This document shows positions 38,923 through 49,400 of a DNA stretch of 64,000 nt, in pieces; position 1 is the stretch's first letter; every line of letters begins with the position of its first letter. The stretch spans positions 13,455-77,454 of the forward strand of contig CAYTFU010000004.1 in assembly GCA_964437185.1 (NCBI GenBank), in the 5' to 3' direction. The stretch is from UBA10103 sp964437185 (GTDB lineage Bacteria; Patescibacteriota; Minisyncoccia; Phycocordibacterales; UBA2100). The notes beneath the pieces were generated by a model. That model saw only the letters and a program-made list of their open reading frames with translations. It did not search any database and was not told the origin of the DNA. Position numbers and translations under genes: made by a program.

Positions 38923-40461
38923 ATGGCAAAGGGAGGCGCAATACGTGGAGGCCCCGGGGAGACCCCGAAACTTACCGGCGGACCTACGCCACCAACACCC
39001 GAGCAATTTGCTGAAAAAGAAGCTCGTCTCGAAGCAGCGATCCACGCGTACATAGATGAACTCCGTACCAGAGGGACAAGTAGCAAAGACGCTAGAAATA
39101 TCGCGTCCGAAAACCTACGAGATTCTGACGAGCGTGATTGGGGACTTCTCGCCAATGAGGTTGATGCGGTATTTGCTTACGAAAGAGATGTCGAACGGGG
39201 GGCAACGGCTCAGGAAAGCTATGACAAGCGCGTTCAACACTTGGGCGGAGACCAACTCGATCGTTTCCATAGGGTAGCAGAGATCATTGGCTACCAGTTT
39301 GTAGACCCCGAAGATGCCGCGGCTTCTCCAGCACCTGCGCCGACCTCGCCACGGCCAATTTCCCCGCCCGTGGCTCCGGCAAACTCCACTCCTGCACCGA
39401 CAGCTTCCGCTCCCCCTGCTACAATTGCGTCAATGCCCCCTACAAAAGCTCGAAGAGTAGAGCGTGGTACTCGAGCGTGGGATGATCCTTCAATCGATAA
39501 AATATTACCGACTCTCGAAGACGCTAATAAATCAGGACAAATAGACAGCAAACTACCCTTTTGGATCGACCCGCGCGATAAATCAAAAGCGATCGTAAAA
39601 CTTCCGAGCGGTCATACCGTTGTGGCCGCACACAGCGGGTGGGTAAATTTAGGTGGCAAAGATTGGTTCTGGCATTCCGGCGAGCGGCAATTCCTTCTTA
39701 AGCCTGCGTTTGACGCAGCGCCCGATACGCGCGTCAAAGAACGCGAGCGAACTCCGAAAGAAACGAAGGCAGAGGCCGAGGCACGGGCTGTCGAGAAGGC
39801 TCGGGCGGAACTTGCTCAGGAGAAATTGTGGCGCGATCAGACGATGAATCGCATCGTCGCGCGTCGGACAGAGATAGAGCGCGAAAATGCCGAAGAGGCG
39901 GTCGTAGAAAATGCGAGACGTGCAGGAGAAACAGCCGAATCCTTCTCCCCCGATCTCTGTCGAGAAATTTTATCAAGAGACGCGACACTAAAGGAAATTG
40001 TGGGTGAAAGAGATAGCGCTGACGTGACGGGAAAGATTCAACGCGCGATTCGCGATCTTGCGAATGCAGAACCGGACCGGTTGGAGACGACTGCAAAAGC
40101 CCTGCGCGAACTCAAAACATACTCTGATTCGACGCACAAACGGGAAATGACGTCTCTTGCCACGGAGTGCGCGAAAAGCGGTGTAGACCTGCAAACGTTT
40201 GAGCGAGCAATGCAAAGTGAGAGATCCGAAGCTCTCGAAAAATTGCGCGAGAAGATTTATGGTGGGTATGGATTTATTAAGCGCAGCCTGCGCTTCCTTA
40301 CACGAGGTCTCCTTTTTTCCGGCCGCGCGAAAGCACGAGAACTTTTCGAAAAGACAGCTCCTCGGTATCGCACTACAGAAAAAAAACTGAGCGACTTGAG
40401 CTCCTCCTTTCGCTCTACGATCGAAGACCGATTGAGAGCAAACTTGCCCCGAAATTCATAA
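38923..40461 (+). CDS. Uncharacterised protein with Pro/Ala linker and helical C-terminus (512 aa)
   Basis: No family recognised overall. Gly/Pro-rich start, a helical domain (FAEKEARLEAAIHAYIDELR, residues about 25-120), a Pro/Ala/Ser linker (about 140-180), a small beta domain with three Trp (VVAAHSGWVNLGGKDWFWHS, about 240-260), then charged helices to the end and a basic amphipathic patch (GFIKRSLRFLTRGLLFSG) that could contact membrane or nucleic acid. ATG 38923 follows TGGTACAAT by 10 nt. Divergent from the 361-aa helical gene and convergent with the 87-aa secreted-protein gene. Confidence 0.65.
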   Translation: MAKGGAIRGGPGETPKLTGGPTPPTPEQFAEKEARLEAAIHAYIDELRTRGTSSKDARNIASENLRDSDERDWGLLANEVDAVFAYERDVERGATAQESYDKRVQHLGGDQLDRFHRVAEIIGYQFVDPEDAAASPAPAPTSPRPISPPVAPANSTPAPTASAPPATIASMPPTKARRVERGTRAWDDPSIDKILPTLEDANKSGQIDSKLPFWIDPRDKSKAIVKLPSGHTVVAAHSGWVNLGGKDWFWHSGERQFLLKPAFDAAPDTRVKERERTPKETKAEAEARAVEKARAELAQEKLWRDQTMNRIVARRTEIERENAEEAVVENARRAGETAESFSPDLCREILSRDATLKEIVGERDSADVTGKIQRAIRDLANAEPDRLETTAKALRELKTYSDSTHKREMTSLATECAKSGVDLQTFERAMQSERSEALEKLREKIYGGYGFIKRSLRFLTRGLLFSGRAKARELFEKTAPRYRTTEKKLSDLSSSFRSTIEDRLRANLPRNS

Positions 40462-40474
40462 GGCTGAAAGATTT

Positions 40475-40505
40475 AGCACCCGCCTTCTTCGGAAGAGCGG
40501 GTGCT
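40475..40505. terminator. Bidirectional terminator between convergent genes
   Basis: 9-bp stem AGCACCCGC/GCGGGTGCT with a 13-nt loop, between the plus-strand 512-aa gene and the minus-strand 87-aa gene. Confidence 0.65.
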
Positions 40506-40528
40506 TGGGATCTCGCACGATGGTAACT

Positions 40529-40792
40529 TTACCAACAGTGTCGATCCCCAGGATTGCCCCAGACCAAGCCTCCACCCGGCGTCGGGAACCAGCCGGGAAC
40601 CGTAACCATCCAGCAGGGCCGCGGGGGCGGAGCGTAGTAGACGGACGGCGGAACAACATACCGTGGCACGTGCCAGTGCGGCGGCGGCACATGGTGGTGA
40701 TGGCGGCGCGGATGGTACTGCGCCGAGGCCGGAGTGGCCACGACGAGCAAAGCGCCGAGGGCAGCAATGGAAAGACAAAGAACTGGGCGCAT
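40529..40792 (-). CDS. Small secreted His/Pro/Tyr-rich protein
   Basis: 87 aa. Signal peptide MRPVLCLSIAALGALLVVAT with ASA-Q cleavage, then a low-complexity mature chain (YHPRRHHHHVPPPHWHVPRY, SVYYAPPPRPCWMV) of about 60 residues. The His cluster could bind metal; this is only inference. Perfect Shine-Dalgarno AGGAGGT 5 nt before ATG, immediately preceded by a 10-bp hairpin in the leader. Promoter TTGACA-N17-TACCAT. Same expression style as the small envelope genes at 33.8-36.8 kb. No family recognised. Confidence 0.65.
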   Translation of the reverse strand: MRPVLCLSIAALGALLVVATPASAQYHPRRHHHHVPPPHWHVPRYVVPPSVYYAPPPRPCWMVTVPGWFPTPGGGLVWGNPGDRHCW

Positions 40793-40805
40793 GGTTACCT
40801 CCTGC

Positions 40806-40835
40806 GCTGCGAATGCTCCCCAATGGAGCATTCGA
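40806..40835 (-). other. Leader hairpin abutting the Shine-Dalgarno
   Basis: Stem CGAATGCTCC/GGGAGCATTCG with loop ATTG, ending about 6 nt before AGGAGGT of the 87-aa gene. Could control translation or mRNA stability. Confidence 0.45.
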
Positions 40836-40845
40836 CTGTGGCGAA

Positions 40846-40874
40846 ATGGTACCACGCGATTGACTATTTGTCAA
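40846..40874 (-). promoter_or_regulatory. Promoter of the 87-aa gene (TTGACA-N17-TACCAT)
   Basis: -35 TTGACA (40869-40874), -10 TACCAT (40846-40851) with TGG extension. Overlaps the 3' end of the hexapeptide-protein gene. Confidence 0.65.
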
Positions 40875-41569
40875 TCGCTTTTCTCGCGCGGTACCTTTAC
40901 TTTACCGATAGCGGGGGGGCCGCCGATGACTGCGGAGTATCCGATATTCTCAGAGTAGCCAATGTTTACTGCATATCCGATCGGCACAGAATAACCAATT
41001 GGTGCCGATGTTCCCAAAGACACCCCCTGACCGACGTCTGCTGCCGTGCCGATCGCAATGCTGTACCCAATATCGGTGGGTGTGCCGCTCCCCTGCGTTG
41101 CGTATCCGATCTCGGTCGAATACCCGATGTCTGCGCCATATCCTATGTCGTAAGCATGACCAACGCCGACTCCATCTCCAATCGTCACTGAATTTCCAAT
41201 GTCCGTCGCAACGGCGGGAATTGGAGCGGAGTACCCTACATCTGCAGGCTGTCCGGTGGATACGGAGTATCCAATCCCTATCGGATACCCGACAGTTGAA
41301 GTATGACCGATCGGATAGCCGTAGGTGTGAAGGGGCACGGAACGGCCTACGGATATTGGAGCCGCTACGGTCGCCGAACAGCCTACGGGATAGCTCCCGA
41401 AGGAAGGCCGCAGCAATTGCACAATGCGAATCACGAGCGGCGGGCGCGTGGTCGTGGGTCGATAATTGCATCCCGAAGCATTTACGGCACCCGGAAAAAC
41501 CGCGACCGTTATTGCAAATACCGCGCCCAAAAGGAGCGCTGAGCTCATTTGTTTTTTATTGTGCGTCAT
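40871..41569 (-). CDS. Secreted hexapeptide-repeat (IGYS) predicted left-handed beta-helix protein
   Basis: 232 aa. Signal peptide at residues 1-32 (ALLLGAVFAITVAVFPGAVN). From about residue 75 to 225 a six-residue period is obvious: DIGYGA, DIGYST, EIGYAT, then DIGYSI, AIGTAA, DVGQGV, SLGTSA, PIGYSV, PIGYAV, NIGYSE, NIGYSA. This fits the [LIV]-G-x-x-[STAV]-x hexapeptide of left-handed beta-helices, but without any acyltransferase loop or catalytic His, so a structural surface role is likely. The start overlaps the sortase stop by 14 nt, with AGGA upstream, so the two are translationally coupled. No LPxTG in this protein. Confidence 0.7.
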   Translation of the reverse strand: MTHNKKQMSSALLLGAVFAITVAVFPGAVNASGCNYRPTTTRPPLVIRIVQLLRPSFGSYPVGCSATVAAPISVGRSVPLHTYGYPIGHTSTVGYPIGIGYSVSTGQPADVGYSAPIPAVATDIGNSVTIGDGVGVGHAYDIGYGADIGYSTEIGYATQGSGTPTDIGYSIAIGTAADVGQGVSLGTSAPIGYSVPIGYAVNIGYSENIGYSAVIGGPPAIGKVKVPREKSD

Positions 41570-42272
41570 ATGATCCTACAAATTCAGCTTCTAATACAAA
41601 CCGCGCGCTTTTTCCTGTTAGCGTGTCACAGGTGACGAGAGTAAGTCGCGTGCCGCGCTCGGGCGAAAGGTCAATTATCGTATCCGATGCATCCACTTGT
41701 CGCAGCGAGGTGACGGTATAGAGGTAGGCTGTATCGGCGCCACGGAGCGTAATCATGTCGCCCGTTTGCAATTCCGGTATTCGATTGAACGCCTGAAACA
41801 TTTTGTTGCGCACGATGGGAAGATTGGAGGAGTGTGCAAAGATGATCATCGTTCCGACTTCGCCGAGCTTTGCAGAATCGACATGCCGCGCAGGTCCGTT
41901 TTTCAGAAGCTCATCGAGCGCGGGAATGTCGCGCGTCTCTGGATTTTGGATTGCGAGATCGAGGTTGATCGCTGGAATCTGTATGCGCTCTGGTAGGGCG
42001 ACCTCGTTTGCACTCATTACATATGTCGGAGCTGGAGTCGGAGTTTCTCCGAGCTGCGGCAGGCTCGAAATAGCGATTCCCGAGGTTTCCGTCGGCGCAG
42101 CAGTGGCCTGAGCCACTTTCGGGGAGGAGCGCTCTGAACTATCGAGGTAATTGGGAACGAGACCGACAGAGTCTGCTACACTCACGGTACATACAAATAT
42201 CAGCACAAATGCGGCAAAAAAGAGCCCTCCTGGTGCCTTTTCTTCGGAAATATGTGGGTTCTGAGCAGTCAT
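41556..42272 (-). CDS. Sortase family transpeptidase
   Basis: 238 aa. N-terminal membrane anchor (LFFAAFVLIFVCTVSVADSV), Pro/Thr linker, then a sortase beta-barrel: LPERIQIPAINLDLAIQNPE, the catalytic His in MIIFAHSSN, the catalytic Cys in LTLVTCDTL and the Arg in SARFVLEAEF. It cleaves sorting signals and links proteins to an amine acceptor on the cell surface. A candidate substrate is the repeat protein at 31807-33691, with IPYTG before its C-terminal helix. In an operon with the hexapeptide-repeat protein. ATG 42272 from TTGACA-N17-TATTGT. Confidence 0.88.
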   Translation of the reverse strand: MTAQNPHISEEKAPGGLFFAAFVLIFVCTVSVADSVGLVPNYLDSSERSSPKVAQATAAPTETSGIAISSLPQLGETPTPAPTYVMSANEVALPERIQIPAINLDLAIQNPETRDIPALDELLKNGPARHVDSAKLGEVGTMIIFAHSSNLPIVRNKMFQAFNRIPELQTGDMITLRGADTAYLYTVTSLRQVDASDTIIDLSPERGTRLTLVTCDTLTGKSARFVLEAEFVGSYDAQ

Positions 42273-42284
42273 AACGATGCCGGA

Positions 42285-42313
42285 ACAATACATTGTAAAG
42301 TTGGATTTGTCAA
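42285..42313 (-). promoter_or_regulatory. Sortase operon promoter
   Basis: Minus-strand TTGACA (42308-42313), 17-nt spacer, TATTGT (42285-42290). The -35 faces the divergent -35 of the CARDB gene 10 nt away, forming a TTGTCAA/TTGACAA inverted repeat. Confidence 0.5.
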
Positions 42314-42323
42314 CCTTGGGGAC

Positions 42324-42352
42324 TTGACAAGTTATGCGTTATATGTGAATAT
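42324..42352 (+). promoter_or_regulatory. CARDB-protein gene promoter
   Basis: TTGACA (42324-42329), 17-nt spacer, GAATAT (42347-42352) with TG extension; 9 nt to ATG 42362. Confidence 0.55.
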
Positions 42353-42361
42353 GGCGCTGTT

Positions 42362-43384
42362 ATGTCATCCGACGACAGCACGGTCCTCACCGAGGAACCG
42401 CATCCGAGCCTTCTTTCGAGCGTGCTCGTCATAGCGGGTTTTATCACCCTTACGGCCATTGTGTTGTGGGGGCTCCTCCATGTTGCAACCATCGCCTCCC
42501 CCTGGCTCGATTCCCTCTTCGGGACGCCAAAGCCCCTCATTGAAGTAACCGCGCCTTCCGAAGTGCAATCGGGTGAGGAGTTTGCGATCAGCTGGAAACA
42601 CGAAACCGATGCAGAAGGTATGTATACGCTCCTATATCAGTGCCGCGACAACCTTCGTCTTGAGACGGTGGGAGCGGGTGCTCCGCGCGTTATTCCCTGT
42701 GGAGCAGCCGTTACTGTGGCGTCTCCTGAAAAGACAATCGGTGTGAGGCCAATGCTGTCGGGCACTGCGTCGACGAGCGTTTCGATCTCAATCGTCTTTC
42801 TCCCAAACACGCCGGTACTTTCGGGGACGACGACAGAATCCGATGCGGAGAATGCGCGTGCAGAGGGTAGCGCCACGGTAATCGTCAATCCAAAACCTGC
42901 GGCGACGCAGCCGCTGCCGACGACCTCAACTGAGCCTGTGGCACGCCCCACAACGCCCGCTGTCACGGTACTTCCGACGAACCCTGCCACACCACCTTCG
43001 CAATACTCCGTGACGACTACGCGCATCCAGGCGCCCGCTACCCCACCAGACCTCACCGTGCAAATCCTTTCGCTCAGAATTGATCCTTCGGGAATGGGGA
43101 TCGTGGAATTTGATATCGCAAACGTGGGCGGAAGCACGAGCGGCTCGTATACCTTTGAGGTTTACCTCCCAACGCGATCGCTCTACACGTATTCTTCGTC
43201 AGTACAATCGCCTCTCAGCGCGGGCGGCCACATCGTGAACACGCTCCGGTTTGGAGATGGCATGAGCGGCGCGGTCACGATCGTCGTCGATCCTACCAAT
43301 ACTTCCCGCGAGGTAAACGTAAACAACAACATCACAACGCGACAGGTCGCAGGTCCCACCTATCCGCAATCGTACGGATTTTAA
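42362..43384 (+). CDS. Membrane-anchored surface protein with CARDB-like domain
   Basis: 340 aa. One N-terminal transmembrane helix (VLVIAGFITLTAIVLWGLLH, residues about 21-42) anchors an external chain: an Ig-like domain (IEVTAPSEVQSGEEFAISWK), a Pro/Thr-rich linker (about 170-225) and a C-terminal CARDB-like adhesion fold (PDLTVQILSLRIDPSGMGIV, VEFDIANVGGSTSGSYTFEV, REVNVNNN). CARDB domains are typical of secreted adhesins. Divergent from the sortase operon with facing promoters, so shared control is plausible. Followed by a bidirectional terminator. No sortase signal of its own. Confidence 0.75.
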   Translation: MSSDDSTVLTEEPHPSLLSSVLVIAGFITLTAIVLWGLLHVATIASPWLDSLFGTPKPLIEVTAPSEVQSGEEFAISWKHETDAEGMYTLLYQCRDNLRLETVGAGAPRVIPCGAAVTVASPEKTIGVRPMLSGTASTSVSISIVFLPNTPVLSGTTTESDAENARAEGSATVIVNPKPAATQPLPTTSTEPVARPTTPAVTVLPTNPATPPSQYSVTTTRIQAPATPPDLTVQILSLRIDPSGMGIVEFDIANVGGSTSGSYTFEVYLPTRSLYTYSSSVQSPLSAGGHIVNTLRFGDGMSGAVTIVVDPTNTSREVNVNNNITTRQVAGPTYPQSYGF

Positions 43385-43404
43385 AGTGCCCAGTGGCCAC
43401 TGAA

Positions 43405-43441
43405 AAAAGGCGGGGTCTCCCCCGCCTTTTTCTTTTATTTT
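43405..43441. terminator. Bidirectional terminator between CARDB gene and gyrB
   Basis: 7-bp GC stem GGCGGGG/CCCCGCC extended by A/T pairs, loop TCTC, T tracts on both strands (TTTTTCTTTTATTTTTT on plus). Confidence 0.85.
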
Positions 43442-45499
<2,058 letters not shown>

Positions 45500-45512
45500 A
45501 TTTAGTCGGACA

Positions 45513-45521
45513 ATTATACCA
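45513..45521 (-). promoter_or_regulatory. gyrB promoter (extended -10)
   Basis: Minus-strand TGGTATAAT (hexamer 45513-45518), 13 nt before ATG 45499. Confidence 0.6.
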
Positions 45522-45569
45522 AAATCCGGCTGCTTTGCCAGCCCTAGAATTGCCAGATATAGTTTCTAT

Positions 45570-47348
45570 TTATCGTACCTGCCACCCATTTTTTGCGACA
45601 ACCGTGTACACTTTTTCCATCGCTGCGTTTGCCTCATCGTTGGTTAAAGTCTTTTCAGGAGATTGGAATACTGTGCGAAACGCGTAAGAGATTTTATCCC
45701 CTTTCTTAAACTCGTCGAATAGATCTATACGTACAGCAAAGTCGCCAAGCGCCTTTGCAATAACCGCCATGACATTTTCCATCGTCGTACCGGACGAAAC
45801 CCATAACGCGATATCGCGCGTAATTGACGGAAAGCGAGAGAATGGCTTATAGCGCTCAGTCGTCGAGAGTGGCAGATCGTCGTACTTCGTTGCTGGTACG
45901 CTTGCGAGAGGCTTTTCCGAAGCTTTTTCTTTGTCGGTAACAGTTCCCACCATCATAGTTTCTTTCCCCCCCTTCCACACTGAACCTATTTCGAAAAGCT
46001 TTACTTCTTTGAGCCCGAGCAGATCTTTGTTGCGGGCATTTTTGGCATGCGCCTCGTTCAGGCCGTCAATAAGACTTGTGCGCAGATAAGGCCGCACACT
46101 GTCGACCTTGTTGGCGACCGCACGCTCGCCCTCGTCCGCAAAAACTGAAGTAAATACTTCTGAGTAACCTTGCGATATCAGGGTTTCCCGCATTTTTTCC
46201 GCTGCGTAGAAAATCGCATTCACTTCCGGATCTTTTTCAAACTTCGGTAATTCGACAGGAACGACCTTGTCGTATCCCACGACGCGACCCACCTCCTCGG
46301 CAAGGTCCTCGGGGATTAGAATGTCGAGCCGTTCGGGTGGCGGCATGACCTCGAAAATGCCGCCCTCCTCTTTGTATCCAAATCCGAGTCGTATGAATAC
46401 ATCGGCTACTTCTGCGCCCGTAAGCTCCGTGCCGAGAATTTTGTTTATCGACTCTACAGATATGGAAACCGATCTTTGTGCGAGCGGCGCAGGATACACA
46501 TCCGTAAAGCCTTCCACCTCCCCTCCCGCAATTTTGCAAATGAGATCAGCGGCAGCTGCAGCACCGTAGAGGGCAAGTTCTGGAGAAATAACCTGTTGGA
46601 ATCTTTCAGAAGCATCGGTGCGAAGTTTGAGGGCTGCGGCAGTACGGCGCACTGACACTCCGTCAAATTGAGCGGATTCGAGGATAATGTCGGTCGTGGA
46701 TTCATCGACACCCGAGGGCTTGCCTCCCTTCACTCCCGCAATACCAATTGCCGTGTCGGAATGTTGGTCTGCAATGACGAGCATTGTTTCCAAAAGTTTG
46801 TACTCTTTATCGTCGAGCGCGAGCATGGTTTCCCCTGGGTGTGCGAGACGCACTGCAATTGCATACTTACCAGCTTTTGCTGTAAGTTTGCCCGCGTCAA
46901 ACGCGTGAAGCGGTTGTCCGATATTGAACATCACGTAGTTGGTCGCATCGACGATGTTGTTGATTGAACGCTGACCGAGTGATTCGAGCGCTTGTCTGAG
47001 CCACTCGGGCGAAGGACCAACCTTTACGCCCCGAATATATCCCGCGATGTATCGCGAGCACAGGGGAGTGTTGATAGACACGGCCACCCCATCTGTCGCG
47101 GCAAGGCGAGGCCTTGCCGCGAGCGGATCGTTTTTGAGAGGGAGATTCAGTATCGCCGACAACTCTTTTGCAATTCCTCTATGCGAGAGACAATCGTGCC
47201 CGCGATTCGGGGTTACCTTCACATCGAGAATTTCAGACTCCGCGCTTTCTATCTCAAACGCGTGGAACGTGAGCGCATCTGAGATCGCATCCATATCGGG
47301 GAGCGGAGTATCGAAGTATGTTTGGAGCCATAAACGAGAAATCTTCAT
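45570..47348 (-). CDS. pheT: Phenylalanyl-tRNA synthetase beta subunit, short form
   Basis: 592 aa against about 790 in most bacteria. Domain order: B1-like start (MKISRLWLQTYFDTPLPDMD) that jumps directly to VKVTPNRGHDCLSHRGIAKE, so the N-terminal tRNA-binding OB (EMAP-like) insertion is missing; B5 DNA-binding-like fold (ILGTELTGAEVADVFIRLGF); core (IPEDLAEEVGRVVGYDKVVP); C-terminal ferredoxin-fold anticodon domain (FSRFPSITRDIALWVSSG to NGWQVR). Editing B3/B4 region is partly retained (residues about 120-300). In an operon behind pheS with 3 nt between them. Confidence 0.93.
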   Translation of the reverse strand: MKISRLWLQTYFDTPLPDMDAISDALTFHAFEIESAESEILDVKVTPNRGHDCLSHRGIAKELSAILNLPLKNDPLAARPRLAATDGVAVSINTPLCSRYIAGYIRGVKVGPSPEWLRQALESLGQRSINNIVDATNYVMFNIGQPLHAFDAGKLTAKAGKYAIAVRLAHPGETMLALDDKEYKLLETMLVIADQHSDTAIGIAGVKGGKPSGVDESTTDIILESAQFDGVSVRRTAAALKLRTDASERFQQVISPELALYGAAAAADLICKIAGGEVEGFTDVYPAPLAQRSVSISVESINKILGTELTGAEVADVFIRLGFGYKEEGGIFEVMPPPERLDILIPEDLAEEVGRVVGYDKVVPVELPKFEKDPEVNAIFYAAEKMRETLISQGYSEVFTSVFADEGERAVANKVDSVRPYLRTSLIDGLNEAHAKNARNKDLLGLKEVKLFEIGSVWKGGKETMMVGTVTDKEKASEKPLASVPATKYDDLPLSTTERYKPFSRFPSITRDIALWVSSGTTMENVMAVIAKALGDFAVRIDLFDEFKKGDKISYAFRTVFQSPEKTLTNDEANAAMEKVYTVVAKNGWQVR

Positions 47349-47351
47349 AGA

Positions 47352-48083
47352 CTAGAATTGATTGACGAAGCGAAGGTCGGCAGAATGCATGAGGCGAATG
47401 TCGTCGATGCCCCAGCGCAAAAGCGCCAAACGATCAAGACCCATTCCAAACGCAAAACCCCTATATTTCTTGGAGTCCACGCCAGCGTTCTCGAGAACAT
47501 TCGGATGTACCATGCCCGCGCCCATCATCTCGATCCACTTGCCGCGCAACTTCTCCGGCGCCCCATCGCCAACCACACGCATATCCACCTCGACGCTCGG
47601 TTCAGTAAACGGAAAAAAACTTGGGCGAAAACGAATCTCCACGGATACGTCTTTCAGGAGGTTTTCGAAGAAATGCGAGAGCGTCCCTTTGAGTTGCGCA
47701 AGTGAGACATCTTCTCCGACGACCAATCCTTCAACTTGGAAGTACTCCGCCTCATGCGTCATGTCGGTGGCCTCGTTACGGAAAACCTTGCCCGGCACGA
47801 TGACGCGATACGGTGGCAAATTCCCCTTTTTCATTTGCTCCTCCATATACCGCACCTGCACAGGAGACGTGTGGGTACGCAGTACCATTCCCGGCTCGTC
47901 CTTAATGAAAAAGGTATCCTGCATGTCGCGTGCTGGATGGTCTTTAGGCACATTGAGCGCATCAAAGTTGTACCATTCACTCTCAACTAGTGGCCCTTCT
48001 ACAAATGTAAAACCCATCTCAAAAAATATCTTGTTCGTCTCGCGAATAATCGACGAAAGGGGATGTATGTGGCCGCGCATCAT
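47352..48083 (-). CDS. pheS: Phenylalanyl-tRNA synthetase alpha subunit, short form
   Basis: 243 aa against about 330-340. Class II core intact: motif 1 region HPLSSIIRETNKIFFEMGF, motif 2 VFRNEATDMTHEAEYFQVEG, motif 3 FAFGMGLDRLALLRWGIDDI. The N-terminal ~100-residue coiled coil that grips tRNA(Phe) is absent and no coding remnant is seen upstream. Two adjacent ATGs (48083, 48080). Minus-strand TATACT (48090-48095) ends 6 nt before the first, so the mRNA should be leaderless and the short start is genuine. Confidence 0.94.
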   Translation of the reverse strand: MMRGHIHPLSSIIRETNKIFFEMGFTFVEGPLVESEWYNFDALNVPKDHPARDMQDTFFIKDEPGMVLRTHTSPVQVRYMEEQMKKGNLPPYRVIVPGKVFRNEATDMTHEAEYFQVEGLVVGEDVSLAQLKGTLSHFFENLLKDVSVEIRFRPSFFPFTEPSVEVDMRVVGDGAPEKLRGKWIEMMGAGMVHPNVLENAGVDSKKYRGFAFGMGLDRLALLRWGIDDIRLMHSADLRFVNQF

Positions 48084-48089
48084 CGCGCC

Positions 48090-48140
48090 AGTATATCTCT
48101 CGCCGCATACCTTTCAAAACATCGTATTTTGTGGTATAAA
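48090..48140. promoter_or_regulatory. Divergent promoters of pheST and the GT2 gene
   Basis: Minus-strand TATACT (48090-48095) for pheS and plus-strand TGGTATAAA (hexamer 48135-48140) for the glycosyltransferase, 10 nt before its ATG. Confidence 0.6.
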
Positions 48141-48150
48141 AGTTGTTTGT

Positions 48151-49395
48151 ATGCCAGATTTCGCCGCCGTATTCACATACCTTTTTCTCTTCACTTCACT
48201 CTATTTTGAAGTCTTTTTGCTTTTGTCATTTCTGGAGCGACGCAAGCTCCCCTACCGACCTGCGCAGACCGGATCGCGAGCGGATGATTCGCGCTTACCG
48301 CATGCCGCCGTGATAGTGCCTTGCTTCAACGAAGCAAAAACACTCTCCGCAACGATGCATTCGCTTCTCGCGCTCGAATATCCCCGCGAAAAGCTCGAAA
48401 TTCTTATTGTCGACGACGGCTCGACAGACGACACGCTCGCTGTGGCGCAAACATTTACGTACGACGAGCGCGTTCGCGTGTTTCGCAAAGAGAACGGCGG
48501 CAAACACACAGCGATGAATTGGGGTCTCAGCCACACAAGCGCAGAGATTATCGGCTGCTTGGATGCAGATTCGACCGTCGCGCCAAACGCGCTTCTTGCC
48601 ATCGTTCCACTTTTTGATAATCCTCGAATCGCAGCCGTCACGCCGGGCATCCACGTCCGAGAGCCGCAGACCATGATCCAGCACATGCAGCACGTCGAAT
48701 ACCGCCTGAGCGTTTTCAATCGCTATATTTTTGCGTGGCTCGGATCGGTATTTATTGCTCCCGGACCGTTTTCATTTTTTCGCGCGTGCGTAGTCCGGGA
48801 GCTTGGAGCGTGGCGACACGCACACTCTACCGAGGATATGGAAATGGCGTTGCGCATCCAGAATGCGGGCCACCTTATCGCGAACGCCCCCAACGCGGTC
48901 GTTCACACTTCCACCCCTGCGACGCTTCGCCAGTTATTCCGTCAGCGCGTCCGGTGGACCTATGGATGGCTGCGCAACGCAGTAGACTACCGCTTTATGC
49001 TCGGCAACAAGCGCTTCGGAAACCTTGGGCTCATCATTCTTCCATCAGCGCTTATATCGATCGCGGCCGGTATGTACTTTTTTGTTCGCATTCTCTGGAT
49101 GACCTCACAAAACGTCTTACACCACATCACGCGCTTTGAGGCGACAGGCGCGCTCATCTCTGATCCTACGTTTGATTTGTTTTATGTAAATACGAGCGCC
49201 TTTCTCTTTCTCGTCGTAACAAGCGTTGCGCTCATTCTGACACTCATTTGCATCGGATCGCTCGTGGGTACTGGCTCGCGCCGCCCGCCGGCAGCGACGC
49301 CAATGTTTTTGCTTTTTTACAGCTTTCTTGCGCCGCTCTGGCTCTTTGCAGCAGTCTTTCGCGCGACGTTTAAAACGGGCGTTCGCTGGCGCTAA
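48151..49395 (+). CDS. Family 2 glycosyltransferase (processive, membrane)
   Basis: 414 aa. N-terminal helix (AAVFTYLFLFTSLYFEVFLL), cytoplasmic GT-A domain and C-terminal helices (LIILPSALISIAAGMYFFVR; AFLFLVVTSVALILTLICIG; FYSFLAPLWLFAAVFRATF). GT2 motifs: VIVPCFNEAKTLSATMHSLL, LIVDDGSTDDT, the DxD in GCLDADSTV, STEDMEMALR (ED) and QRVRW (QxxRW), which mark processive beta-glycan or poly-N-acetylglucosamine type synthases. Likely makes an exopolysaccharide or modifies surface glycans. In an operon with the thioredoxin-like gene 5 nt downstream. Confidence 0.88.
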   Translation: MPDFAAVFTYLFLFTSLYFEVFLLLSFLERRKLPYRPAQTGSRADDSRLPHAAVIVPCFNEAKTLSATMHSLLALEYPREKLEILIVDDGSTDDTLAVAQTFTYDERVRVFRKENGGKHTAMNWGLSHTSAEIIGCLDADSTVAPNALLAIVPLFDNPRIAAVTPGIHVREPQTMIQHMQHVEYRLSVFNRYIFAWLGSVFIAPGPFSFFRACVVRELGAWRHAHSTEDMEMALRIQNAGHLIANAPNAVVHTSTPATLRQLFRQRVRWTYGWLRNAVDYRFMLGNKRFGNLGLIILPSALISIAAGMYFFVRILWMTSQNVLHHITRFEATGALISDPTFDLFYVNTSAFLFLVVTSVALILTLICIGSLVGTGSRRPPAATPMFLLFYSFLAPLWLFAAVFRATFKTGVRWR

Positions 49396-49400
49396 TACCT

